Position numbers and translations under genes: made by a program
Notes under the pieces: model-generated
What the model saw: only the letters and a program-made list of their open reading frames with translations
The model's database searches: none
Told to the model about the DNA's origin: nothing
Shown: one piece after another, positions 1 to 6,779 of the stretch
Position numbering within the stretch: the stretch's first letter is position 1
Layout of the letters: each line of letters starts with the position of its first letter
NCBI GenBank assembly: GCA_003229915.1
Contig: QIGA01000256.1
Span: 1 to 6,891, forward strand
Direction: 5' to 3'
Length of the DNA stretch: 6,891 nt
Origin: Chloroflexota bacterium
Lineage (GTDB): Bacteria > Chloroflexota > Dehalococcoidia > SZUA-161

Positions 1-1321
1 CTGGTGCCCGCCGCACCCACCTGAGGTGGAGGTAACCGACGAAAACGTCCCCTATATGCAGGTATACCAGAGATACCAGCCCGACGTATGGACCCACGAG
101 CTTCGCGAGTATACCATGTTCGACATGATGGATGAGCATCTGGAAAGCGAGCCCTTCAAGGTCACGATGGCGTTCGCAGCCTGGGCGTCAGGGGCCGCCG
201 GCCACTGGGAGGGCGTGGCTGTTCCCGCTCTGCTCTGTGTCCAGCTCCTTGTTCTGCCCAGCACCGGCAAAATGAGCATCCCTCACGGTGGTCTCCATGG
301 CTACTTCCATGCCATACACCGCTGCGCGGTGGCCCACGGTACGGTGGTGCGCACGATGTGTCCTGTCGACGAGATCATTGTCGAAGACGGTCGCGCGGTA
401 GGCGTGCGATTGCGGGATACCGCCGCGCCTGGGGGGAGAAAGGTCTGGGCGAACAAGGCGGTGATCGCCGCCATCGACTACAAGCAAGCTTTCCTCAAGA
501 TGATCGGGAGTAAGCATCTTGACCCCGGCTTCACACAAAAGGTAAAAGACATAAGCCTGAAGAATGGCACCCTCTACGTGTCCACCTTCCACACTCGTAA
601 TCCCATACAGTGGAACTCCAAGTTCAAAGCGATGACTGAAGCCGAGACAAGTGTGGCAGGGCCTTTCAATACCCCTTCCGGGGGCGTCTACCCCTCAGAC
701 TCCAGGGAGCTTTACTACGAGAACGTGGCGGACGTTGATGGTCACAAGTGGAATCCCAGTTTGCCGCCGGAGAAGCTGATGTGGTTCCTGACCCCCTCAC
801 AGGCGTTCAACCCCATTGATTGCCAGGGAGCTTACGCCAGAGGACACATATCGGCTGCCTTCGAGGTCAATGTTCCTGTACCTGAGTACCAGGTGGAGGG
901 ACCAGAGTCTCAGAACGAGAAGAAGGAAGAGCTGGATGCCTACATGCGCAAGGCCTTCAGTGAGGCATTTGATGGCCTCGAGGATGCGAACGTTATCCAC
1001 CAGTGGTCGGCAACAGGTCGCGAAGTTGAGTTCCGCAACACCGGCCTGATCGGTGGCACCTGGTGCGGCTCACGCCACAGCAGTGACCAGTTGTGGACCC
1101 AGCGTCCTATTCCCGAGCTCGCCCGCTACCGTACCCCTATCGAGGGACTCTACACCTGCCACCAGACGACCGGCCACCCCGGAGCACTGTGCCTGATGGC
1201 CATCCCCTACAACCTGATGCACATTCTCATCGAGGATGGGATCGCCGAGCCAGGCGACTGGTGGTACCCGTCGCCTTACTACATTCCGCAGCAAGGCAAG
1301 GTCTCGGCCATACCCCGGTAG
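1..1321 (+). CDS. Phytoene-desaturase-like FAD-dependent oxidoreductase, 5'-truncated by window edge
   Basis: This is the C-terminal part of a flavoprotein of the phytoene dehydrogenase / carotenoid isomerase-like superfamily, which oxidises or isomerises C-C bonds with FAD. The frame is open to the left edge (first full codon at base 2), so a GTG at 26 is probably internal and the N-terminal dinucleotide-binding GxGxxG lies outside the window. Numbering from that GTG, residues 86-130 hold a PHGG-type segment followed by the strand ending in DGRAVGVRLRD, where these enzymes typically read 'edGrvvGV'. Residues 340-369 carry a GG...QLWTQRP segment, and residues 370-404 the terminal FAD-contact block (TPIEGLYTCHQTTGHPG). 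Two things are odd. The block is poorer in glycine than usual after HPG, and it ends in an aromatic tail (DWWYPSPYY). The downstream gene is a distant paralogue 16 bases away, so co-transcription is likely. The substrate is not recognised. Confidence 0.85.
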   Translation, partial: WCPPHPPEVEVTDENVPYMQVYQRYQPDVWTHELREYTMFDMMDEHLESEPFKVTMAFAAWASGAAGHWEGVAVPALLCVQLLVLPSTGKMSIPHGGLHGYFHAIHRCAVAHGTVVRTMCPVDEIIVEDGRAVGVRLRDTAAPGGRKVWANKAVIAAIDYKQAFLKMIGSKHLDPGFTQKVKDISLKNGTLYVSTFHTRNPIQWNSKFKAMTEAETSVAGPFNTPSGGVYPSDSRELYYENVADVDGHKWNPSLPPEKLMWFLTPSQAFNPIDCQGAYARGHISAAFEVNVPVPEYQVEGPESQNEKKEELDAYMRKAFSEAFDGLEDANVIHQWSATGREVEFRNTGLIGGTWCGSRHSSDQLWTQRPIPELARYRTPIEGLYTCHQTTGHPGALCLMAIPYNLMHILIEDGIAEPGDWWYPSPYYIPQQGKVSAIPR

Positions 1322-1323
1322 CC

Positions 1324-1329
1324 AGGAGG
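1324..1329 (+). promoter_or_regulatory. Shine-Dalgarno site fixing the start of the second oxidoreductase
   Basis: AGGAGG lies 8 bases before the ATG at 1338. The open frame extends back to 1236, but that stretch overlaps the preceding gene and has no comparable site, so 1338 is the preferred start. Confidence 0.8.
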
Positions 1330-1337
1330 AGGGCACT

Positions 1338-2984
1338 ATGGCAATGGAAGATATTTTCGGACACATGTTTGAGGAGTTCCCCGACGACAGCGAATGGGAC
1401 GTTGTTGTTATAGGGGCCGGCCCAAACGGTCTGATGGCAGCGGCCTATCTCGCCAAGGCCGGACTCAAGGTGGCGCTGGTGGAGGCTCGCTACGAGATCG
1501 GGGGCGGGCTGGCCACAGATGAGATTCTCTACCCCTGCTACTCATCCAATCCCCATGTTGTTTACCACCTGATGGTCGACTACATGCCCGTGATCAGAGA
1601 CTTCAATCTAGACGGCCCTGCTCTTGTCTGGATCAAGCCTAACGCGCAAACGGGCATGGTCTTCGAAGATGGAGCTTCTCTGCTTTTGGCACGTATGATA
1701 GAGGATACCAAGGACTCTATCAGCAAGCTCTCTTTCAAGGACGCTGTCGCCTTCGGCAAAGTCATGAGAACCTGGCGTCGGATTGTGGACGAGATAGTGG
1801 CTCCGCTTACCTATTTGCCCCCAATGTCCCCCCTGGACATGACCATTGCCCTGCAGAAAACCGACGTGGGCAAGGAGATGCTCGAGCTTGTAGAGCAAAG
1901 TCCCCTGGAGATCATCACAAGCAACTTCGAGAACGACAGAGTGCGTGCCCTCCTTCTCTATGCCAGTTGCATGTGGGGCCTCGATCCCAGGGAGACCGGC
2001 ATCGGTTTCTTCGTTCCCCTCCTCCTGCTGCGCGGCACGAACAAGTGCTACTGCTATGGCGGTTCGCACAAATTCGCCAGCGCCATGGCACGGGAGGTCG
2101 TCAAATCCGGCGGATTGATCCTGGAACATGCGCCAGTGAGCAGGATACTGATGCGGAACGGCAGCGTCGCCGGTGTTGAGCTCGCGGAGGGACGTACTCT
2201 GCGCAGCAAGGTGGTTATGTCAACTTTGGATCCGCACACCACCTTCCTTGACATGGTCGGAGCCGAGCACCTGCCGACAACGCTCAAGGAATCGACTGAA
2301 GGATGGCAGTATGACAAGTGGAGCTACTACACGCTTCACGTTGCCTCTCATGAGCCTCCCACGTATGCCTGCGACGATCCCTGGATCAATGAGTCCTTCA
2401 TGATCGTCCTCGGAATCGAGAGCACCGACCAGCTTCTGGCCCATTGGGATAATGTGGTCTCGGGCAGAATCGATGACAATTTCGGAGGACACGCCACCTG
2501 CCAGACCACCTTCGATCCCACTCTCAGCGATATACCGGGCAGGCAAGTTTCCCTGTTTCAAATGCATGCCCCATACGAGATCGAGGGGGGCTGGGAAAAG
2601 CGGGGGGAGGAACTCAAGGAGTCTATACTGGCGAAATGGCACAAAGCAGCCCCGAACATGACGCGGGAGAATATCATTACAACCGTCTATGAGACTCCTG
2701 AGGACGTTGAGACCCGCTTCCCCCAAATGAGGCGCGGCGGAATCAAGCACGGCGATTACAGGCCAATACAACTGGGTTGCTTCCGGCCCAACCAGGAGTG
2801 CTCGGACACGGCGACACCCATCCCAGGCCTCTACGTATGTGGTGCATCAACGTATCCGGGGGGACTGGTGCTCGGCGGCCCCGGTTATCTGGGTGCCAAC
2901 AAGGTGGCCGAGGACCTCGGAGTCGCCAAGTGGTGGAAACCTACGCCCGAAATGGAGCGATGCATCAAGACTTACCTGGAATAA
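1338..2984 (+). CDS. Phytoene-desaturase-like NAD(P)/FAD-dependent oxidoreductase
   Basis: This complete 548-residue flavoprotein belongs to the phytoene dehydrogenase-related superfamily and is likely cytosolic, since no signal peptide is visible. After a short acidic N-terminal leader, residues 21-57 form the FAD-binding Rossmann unit: DVVVIGAGPNG with GxGxxG at 26-31, Glu49 at the end of the second strand to bind the adenosine ribose, then the ARYEIGGG loop. Near residues 464-481 is the GGIKHGDYRPIQLGCFRP block, which resembles the conserved 'GG...HGD...Q.g..RP' of this family. Residues 493-528 form the C-terminal FAD block (TPIPGLYVCGASTYPGG...GGPGYLGANKVAED). Length and motif order match a full-size family member. 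The start at 1338 is chosen for its ribosome-binding site and because it removes an overlap with the gene upstream. These motifs do not say whether it desaturates, isomerises or oxidises; carotenoid synthesis is unlikely because no other carotenoid gene is present. Confidence 0.93.
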   Translation: MAMEDIFGHMFEEFPDDSEWDVVVIGAGPNGLMAAAYLAKAGLKVALVEARYEIGGGLATDEILYPCYSSNPHVVYHLMVDYMPVIRDFNLDGPALVWIKPNAQTGMVFEDGASLLLARMIEDTKDSISKLSFKDAVAFGKVMRTWRRIVDEIVAPLTYLPPMSPLDMTIALQKTDVGKEMLELVEQSPLEIITSNFENDRVRALLLYASCMWGLDPRETGIGFFVPLLLLRGTNKCYCYGGSHKFASAMAREVVKSGGLILEHAPVSRILMRNGSVAGVELAEGRTLRSKVVMSTLDPHTTFLDMVGAEHLPTTLKESTEGWQYDKWSYYTLHVASHEPPTYACDDPWINESFMIVLGIESTDQLLAHWDNVVSGRIDDNFGGHATCQTTFDPTLSDIPGRQVSLFQMHAPYEIEGGWEKRGEELKESILAKWHKAAPNMTRENIITTVYETPEDVETRFPQMRRGGIKHGDYRPIQLGCFRPNQECSDTATPIPGLYVCGASTYPGGLVLGGPGYLGANKVAEDLGVAKWWKPTPEMERCIKTYLE

Positions 2985-3005
2985 CCAATCTGAAAGGGTT
3001 AGGCC

Positions 3006-3015
3006 ATTGCGCAAT
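3006..3015. repeat. Perfect 10-bp palindrome ATTGCGCAAT in the intergenic gap
   Basis: ATTGCGCAAT is its own reverse complement and lies 21 bases after the stop of the second oxidoreductase and about 80 bases before the candidate promoter. The symmetry does not extend outwards and no T-run follows, so it is not a convincing terminator. It could be the core of a regulator operator, but one 10-bp palindrome in a 159-base gap can occur by chance. Confidence 0.3.
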
Positions 3016-3087
3016 ACGAGGCTTGAGGTGAACGAGACGTGTCACAATGCTGAGTATTCCAAAACGCTAGTATAAAGCTACATGAGA

Positions 3088-3096
3088 TGCTATCAT
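3088..3096 (+). promoter_or_regulatory. Candidate extended -10 promoter for the CoA-transferase / dehydrogenase genes
   Basis: TGCTATCAT matches the extended -10 form TGnTATAAT with one mismatch. No good -35 hexamer sits 16-18 bases upstream, which extended -10 promoters can tolerate. A start of transcription near 3103 would give a leader of about 40 bases before the GTG at 3144. A second AT-rich hexamer, TATAAA at 3071-3076, also lacks a -35 partner. This gap is the largest in the window and looks more AT-rich than the genes around it. The call rests on a motif match only. Confidence 0.3.
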
Positions 3097-3131
3097 ACTG
3101 ATTACTTCCGACCGATAGCCTTTCTTGGGCA

Positions 3132-3136
3132 AGAGG
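3132..3136 (+). promoter_or_regulatory. Shine-Dalgarno site for the GTG-started first CoA-transferase
   Basis: AGAGG lies 7 bases before the GTG at 3144. It supports that unusual start codon, after which the class III N-terminal domain begins within about 10 residues. Confidence 0.6.
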
Positions 3137-3143
3137 TATTGTT

Positions 3144-4361
3144 GTGACAAAGGAAAAGGAAAGCGCCTTAGGTGTATACCGCATACTGGACCTCGCTGAC
3201 AGTAAAGGTGCTTACTGTACCAAGTTGTTCGCCGATCTAGGTGCGGATGTCATCAAAATCGAGAGGCCTGAAGGCGACCCCGGAAGGGCCATGCCGCCTT
3301 TTGTGGATGACACGCCTCACCCTGAGAAGAGCCTCTACTTCCTTCATCGCAACGCCGGTAAACGAGGGATAACCCTGAATCTTGAGACTTCCGAGGGCAG
3401 TGATATCTTGAAGAAGCTGGTCAAAACGGCGGATGTCCTGGTGGATAACTCACCGCCCGACTACATGGCTAACCTGGGGCTTGATTATCCCGCGCTACAG
3501 GAGATAAACCCGGGGCTTGTCATGGCCAGCATCACCGAATTCGGACACTCAGGTCCCTATAAAGATTGCAAGGGTTCCAATCTCGTTGACTATGCCCTGA
3601 GCGGCGTAATGATCACCAGCGGCTATCCTGGGAAGGAACCCTGCCTCTGCCCGGGAACCCCAGCCCACGACGCTGCCTCCCTGTACGCCAACATAGCGAT
3701 ACTAGCTGCCCTGTACATGAGAGGCGCTACGGGGCAGGGGCAATACATCGACACATCCGTACACGAAACCTCGCGTCTGGGTCTCTATCCCTGGATAGTG
3801 CCAAACTACTCCTATGCCATCAATCCGGATGGGCCGCCGCCGACTTCTGAGACACGGATGGGAGCTTCTATCTATCCCGTTTACCCCTGCAAGGACGGCC
3901 TGATTCGTGTAGTTGCCCTGACCCCACGGCAGTGGGATGCGCTCGTTCGAGTGCTGGGCAGCCCCGAGGTACTCCTCACGGAAGAATGGCGGGGTTTCCT
4001 CTACCGCATCGGTAATGCAGATGACCTATACGCCCTGGTGCTCGAATACACTGAGAAATACACTATGCTCGAGCTGTTTGAGGCGGGGAAACGGGAGGGC
4101 GTGCCCATCGCACCCATATTGAATATCGAGGACTTCTACAACAGCCCTCACACCAAAGCCAGGGATTTCTTCGTCGAGGTCGATCATCACGTGGCCGGTA
4201 AGGCTGACTATCCAGGGCCGCCCTACAAGTGGACGGAGACGCCACCTCGCATACAACGCCCTGCCCCATGCCTCGGTGAGCACAACGAAGAAATCTATTG
4301 CAGTGAGCTTGGGTTTTCCCAGCGAGACCTGGTGGCGCTCAGGGGTGCCCGCATAGCGTGA
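3144..4361 (+). CDS. Class III CoA-transferase (CaiB/BaiF family), first of a pair
   Basis: This 405-residue protein is a family III CoA-transferase, a group that moves CoA between carboxylic acids through aspartyl-CoA intermediates in interlocked dimers. Visible signatures are the N-terminal LFADLGADVIKIERPEGDPGR (about 28-48), RNAGKRGITLNLETSEG (69-85), ADVLVDNSPPDYMANLGLDY (96-115), LAALYMRGATGQGQYID (187-203) and the C-terminal LGEHNEEIY (377-385). An ungapped alignment to the downstream paralogue, anchored on LAAL..R..TGxGQxID, puts His175 where the catalytic Asp normally sits, with Asp176 next to it. It may therefore be a non-catalytic subunit, or use a shifted aspartate. The GTG start is supported by a Shine-Dalgarno site. 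It lies 13 bases before the second CoA-transferase, which suggests translational coupling and a hetero-oligomer like BbsE with BbsF. The acid substrate and CoA donor are unknown. Confidence 0.92.
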   Translation: MTKEKESALGVYRILDLADSKGAYCTKLFADLGADVIKIERPEGDPGRAMPPFVDDTPHPEKSLYFLHRNAGKRGITLNLETSEGSDILKKLVKTADVLVDNSPPDYMANLGLDYPALQEINPGLVMASITEFGHSGPYKDCKGSNLVDYALSGVMITSGYPGKEPCLCPGTPAHDAASLYANIAILAALYMRGATGQGQYIDTSVHETSRLGLYPWIVPNYSYAINPDGPPPTSETRMGASIYPVYPCKDGLIRVVALTPRQWDALVRVLGSPEVLLTEEWRGFLYRIGNADDLYALVLEYTEKYTMLELFEAGKREGVPIAPILNIEDFYNSPHTKARDFFVEVDHHVAGKADYPGPPYKWTETPPRIQRPAPCLGEHNEEIYCSELGFSQRDLVALRGARIA

Positions 4362-4362
4362 C

Positions 4363-4369
4363 AAGGAGG
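4363..4369 (+). promoter_or_regulatory. Shine-Dalgarno site selecting the GTG start of the second CoA-transferase
   Basis: AAGGAGG lies 5 bases before the GTG at 4375. An ATG overlaps at 4373 but is in another frame that stops after about ten codons, so GTG is the true start. Confidence 0.8.
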
Positions 4370-4374
4370 GCGAT

Positions 4375-5610
4375 GTGCTACCTCTGGAGGATATCAGAGT
4401 GCTGAGCTTCGGCACCGGCGGAGTAGGCCCTGACTCCTGCAAGATTCTTGGGGAGCTGGGGGCTGACGTTATAAAGATAGAGTCGAAGGACAACCTTGAC
4501 TTCATGAGAACAATTGGGCCGGATATCAACAACATTGCCGGCTTCAACGAGGCAAATCGCAACAAGCGGAGCTTCGGCGTAGACTCGAAGTCCGAGAAAG
4601 GGAGAGAACTCGTCCGACAGCTTATCGAGCTGGCTGATATCATTATCGAGAACTTCCGCGGCGGTGTAATGAAAAACCTAGGGTTCGACTATGAGAACGT
4701 GCGCAAGCTGAACCCCGAGATTATCTACGTCAGCAGCCAGGGCTTCGGTGGAGGAGGCCCCTTCAGCGATCACCAGGCCTACGGCCCCATGATCTCCGCC
4801 GCCTCCGGAATGCTCTCTATCTGGGCGCAGCCTGACGACCCCTACCCTGTTGGATCCAACTCACCCTTGCCCGACCACATGGCCAGCAAACACGTTGTGC
4901 TAGCAGCTTTGGCCGCCCTTGACTACAGACGCCGCACCGGTAAGGGACAGTTTATCGATATGGCCCAAACAGAGGTGGCGGCCAGCCTGGTCGGAGAGCA
5001 CTATCTGGACTATACCATAAACAAGCGAGTACCCAAGCCGATGGGAAATCGAAGCCCTTACGCTGCCCCCCACGGCTGCTACGCTTGCAGTGGCGTTGAC
5101 GAGTGGTGTGCGATAGCTGTGTTCACCGATGCCGAGTGGCGGAGTTTCTGTGATACACTCGGAAATCCTCCGTGGATCCAAGACCCTGGATTCGCTGACC
5201 TTCTCGGCCGTCTGCAGAATGTTGACGAGTTGGATAAGATGATTGGTGAATGGACCGCAACTCGCGACGCGCATGAAGTTATGGAAACATTGCAGGCGGC
5301 GGGAGTGGCAGCCGGCGTAGTTCAGCGAGCCCCTGACACACTTGCGGACCCGCAGCTTCAGTGGCTGGGTGCGATCGTAGAACTGGATCACCCCGTAACG
5401 GGCAAGAGGCTCTATCCTGGTGTGCCCTTCAGGATGTCCGGGGCGTCGCCCTTCCCCAGCATACGTGCCCCCCTTCTGGGGGAGCATACCGATGAGATAT
5501 GCCGCGACCTGCTGGGTATGTCGGAAGATGAGATAAAGCGACTGTTGGATGAGGACATTCTGCATAACCCATCCAACACTGAGGGAACAGGGAGAGGCAT
5601 GTTCGACTGA
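4375..5610 (+). CDS. Class III CoA-transferase (CaiB/BaiF family), second of a pair, catalytic Asp present
   Basis: This 411-residue family III CoA-transferase shows LGELGADVIKIES (25-37), NRNKRSFGVDSKSEKGRELV (61-80), ADIIIENFRGGVMKNLGFDY (88-107), a glycine-rich SQGFGGGGPF stretch (121-130), LAALDYRRRTGKGQFID (179-195) and LLGEHTDEICRDLLG (367-381). Asp167, in SPLPDHMAS, lies 21 residues before the TG of TGKGQ. This is close to Asp169 of formyl-CoA transferase, the residue known to form the acyl and CoA intermediates in the family, so this subunit should be active. After the last helix there is a short polar tail of about 15 residues ending in GMFD. It follows the first CoA-transferase by 13 bases and precedes the alcohol dehydrogenase by 28, so the three are probably one transcript. 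Substrates are not shown by the sequence; succinyl-CoA as donor would be a guess by analogy with BbsEF. Confidence 0.94.
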   Translation: MLPLEDIRVLSFGTGGVGPDSCKILGELGADVIKIESKDNLDFMRTIGPDINNIAGFNEANRNKRSFGVDSKSEKGRELVRQLIELADIIIENFRGGVMKNLGFDYENVRKLNPEIIYVSSQGFGGGGPFSDHQAYGPMISAASGMLSIWAQPDDPYPVGSNSPLPDHMASKHVVLAALAALDYRRRTGKGQFIDMAQTEVAASLVGEHYLDYTINKRVPKPMGNRSPYAAPHGCYACSGVDEWCAIAVFTDAEWRSFCDTLGNPPWIQDPGFADLLGRLQNVDELDKMIGEWTATRDAHEVMETLQAAGVAAGVVQRAPDTLADPQLQWLGAIVELDHPVTGKRLYPGVPFRMSGASPFPSIRAPLLGEHTDEICRDLLGMSEDEIKRLLDEDILHNPSNTEGTGRGMFD

Positions 5611-5621
5611 AAAAGGCCAGG

Positions 5622-5629
5622 AAAGGAGG
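5622..5629 (+). promoter_or_regulatory. Shine-Dalgarno site fixing the start of the alcohol dehydrogenase
   Basis: AAAGGAGG lies 9 bases before the ATG at 5639. The frame is open back to 5549, but that extension overlaps the preceding CoA-transferase, whereas MKAAILYE at 5639 is the usual beginning of this family. Confidence 0.8.
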
Positions 5630-5638
5630 GCGGGAACC

Positions 5639-6730
5639 ATGAAGGCCGCCATATTATACGAGACCAACAAGCCCCTCAAAGTAGAAAAGGTTACACTTGA
5701 TGAGCCCCAGACCAACGAAGTGCTGGTGAAGATCATGGCCACCGGAGTTTGCCACAGCGATCTCCACTTCATGAAAGGTGAAATGCCCGCTGCTCTGCCA
5801 GTAGTACCAGGGCACGAGGGGGCTGGCATTGTGGAGAAGGTGGGCCACGGCGTAACCACACTCCAACCCGGTGACCATGTGGTCCTTATGGTATCGTTCT
5901 CTTGTGGCAAATGCCGCTACTGCGCTGCAGGCCGGCCCACCCAGTGCGTAGAGAACCTGCCTATCATGTCGATGGCGACCCTGCCTGGAGGACACAGACG
6001 TCTACGCAAGGGCAATCAGGAGCTGAACCATCTCTTCGGCCTCGCCAGTTTTGCCGAGTACACAGTAGTTCATGAACGCTCAGCGGTGAAGATTCGGGAT
6101 GACGCCCCGCTCGAAGTCGTGTGTCTCCTCGGTTGTGGCACCAGCACTGGTATAGGCGCTGCGATCAATACTACGGGGCTGAGGCCCGGCGAGAGTATTG
6201 TCATCTATGGTTGCGGTGGCGTGGGACTGAGCGCCATCATGGGAGCCAAGCTGGTCGGAGCAGGCAAGATCATAGCCGTCGATGCCTTGAGTAAGAAACT
6301 GAGCATGGCCAAGAAGCTCGGCGCCGACTACACCATCAACGCCAAGAAGGAAGACCCCGTCGGAAAGACTATGGAGTTGACCGGTGGAGGAGCAGACTAT
6401 GCCCTGGAGTGTATCGGCAACGTAGATGTTATGGCACAGGCCTTTGCCTCGATTCACTACGGAGGAAAGTGCATTATAGTTGGGATGGCTCCACTGGGCG
6501 CCATGATCAGCGCCGCACCCTTTGAGTTCCTTCTGGGGAAGACCCTTATGGGAACCGTCCAGGGTGACATATGTCCCTCCATTGATATACCGAGATATAT
6601 CGATCTGTATATGGATGGCAAACTCCCGATCGACAAGCTGATCTCCCACACCTATAGCCTAGGCCAAATCAACGAAGCCTTCGAGGCGCTTGAACGGGGC
6701 GAGGTAATACGCAGCGTGATCAAGTTCTAG
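5639..6730 (+). CDS. Zinc-dependent, NAD-type medium-chain alcohol dehydrogenase
   Basis: This complete 363-residue medium-chain dehydrogenase/reductase interconverts an alcohol and an aldehyde or ketone, most likely with NAD(H), in the cytosol. The catalytic-zinc ligands are Cys38 (in GVCHSDLH), His59-Glu60 (in PGHEGAG) and Cys166 (in LLGCGTSTG). Ser40 occupies the proton-relay position. The structural-zinc lobe is complete, with Cys89, Cys92, Cys95 and Cys103. The coenzyme-binding fold has GCGGVG at 191-196, and Asp215 at the end of the next strand favours NAD over NADP. The layout resembles the class III/aryl-alcohol dehydrogenase branch, with an insert around residues 112-135. Length is normal and no key residue is missing. 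Its place behind the CoA-transferase pair suggests it oxidises a hydroxylated pathway intermediate. The exact substrate cannot be read from the sequence. Confidence 0.95.
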   Translation: MKAAILYETNKPLKVEKVTLDEPQTNEVLVKIMATGVCHSDLHFMKGEMPAALPVVPGHEGAGIVEKVGHGVTTLQPGDHVVLMVSFSCGKCRYCAAGRPTQCVENLPIMSMATLPGGHRRLRKGNQELNHLFGLASFAEYTVVHERSAVKIRDDAPLEVVCLLGCGTSTGIGAAINTTGLRPGESIVIYGCGGVGLSAIMGAKLVGAGKIIAVDALSKKLSMAKKLGADYTINAKKEDPVGKTMELTGGGADYALECIGNVDVMAQAFASIHYGGKCIIVGMAPLGAMISAAPFEFLLGKTLMGTVQGDICPSIDIPRYIDLYMDGKLPIDKLISHTYSLGQINEAFEALERGEVIRSVIKF

Positions 6731-6765
6731 CTTTTCCTGCCCTGTTGGATAGGTTAGAACATCCT

Positions 6766-6774
6766 GGAGGGAGG
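6766..6774 (+). promoter_or_regulatory. Shine-Dalgarno site of the last, partial oxidoreductase
   Basis: GGAGGGAGG lies 5 bases before the ATG at 6780. The 49-base gap from the dehydrogenase stop shows no clear terminator, so readthrough from the genes upstream is plausible. Confidence 0.7.
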
Positions 6775-6779
6775 TACAG

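Noticed and set aside
1236..1337. N-terminal extension of the second oxidoreductase
   Set aside because: It overlaps the first gene and encodes unrelated residues; the Shine-Dalgarno site and acidic leader support the start at 1338.
2585..2610. G-rich run that might form a G-quadruplex
   Set aside because: Only three separated runs of three or more G are present, and the stretch is explained by glycine, tryptophan and arginine codons within the gene.
2220..2771. 183-codon open frame on the minus strand
   Set aside because: It is fully antisense to the second oxidoreductase and has no domain or convincing start signal.
4026..4643. 205-codon open frame on the minus strand
   Set aside because: It spans the junction of two well-supported genes on the other strand, and its translation has no family motif.
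5549..5638. N-terminal extension of the alcohol dehydrogenase
   Set aside because: It overlaps the preceding gene, and family members normally begin at the MKAA-type strand encoded from 5639.
4900..5910. 336-codon open frame on the minus strand
   Set aside because: It lies opposite the second CoA-transferase and the dehydrogenase, both with full family motifs, and shows no recognisable domain. It is a shadow of codon bias.
6731..6779. Possible terminator after the dehydrogenase
   Set aside because: Only a 4-bp GGAT/ATCC pairing is visible and no T-run follows, so no terminator can be supported.
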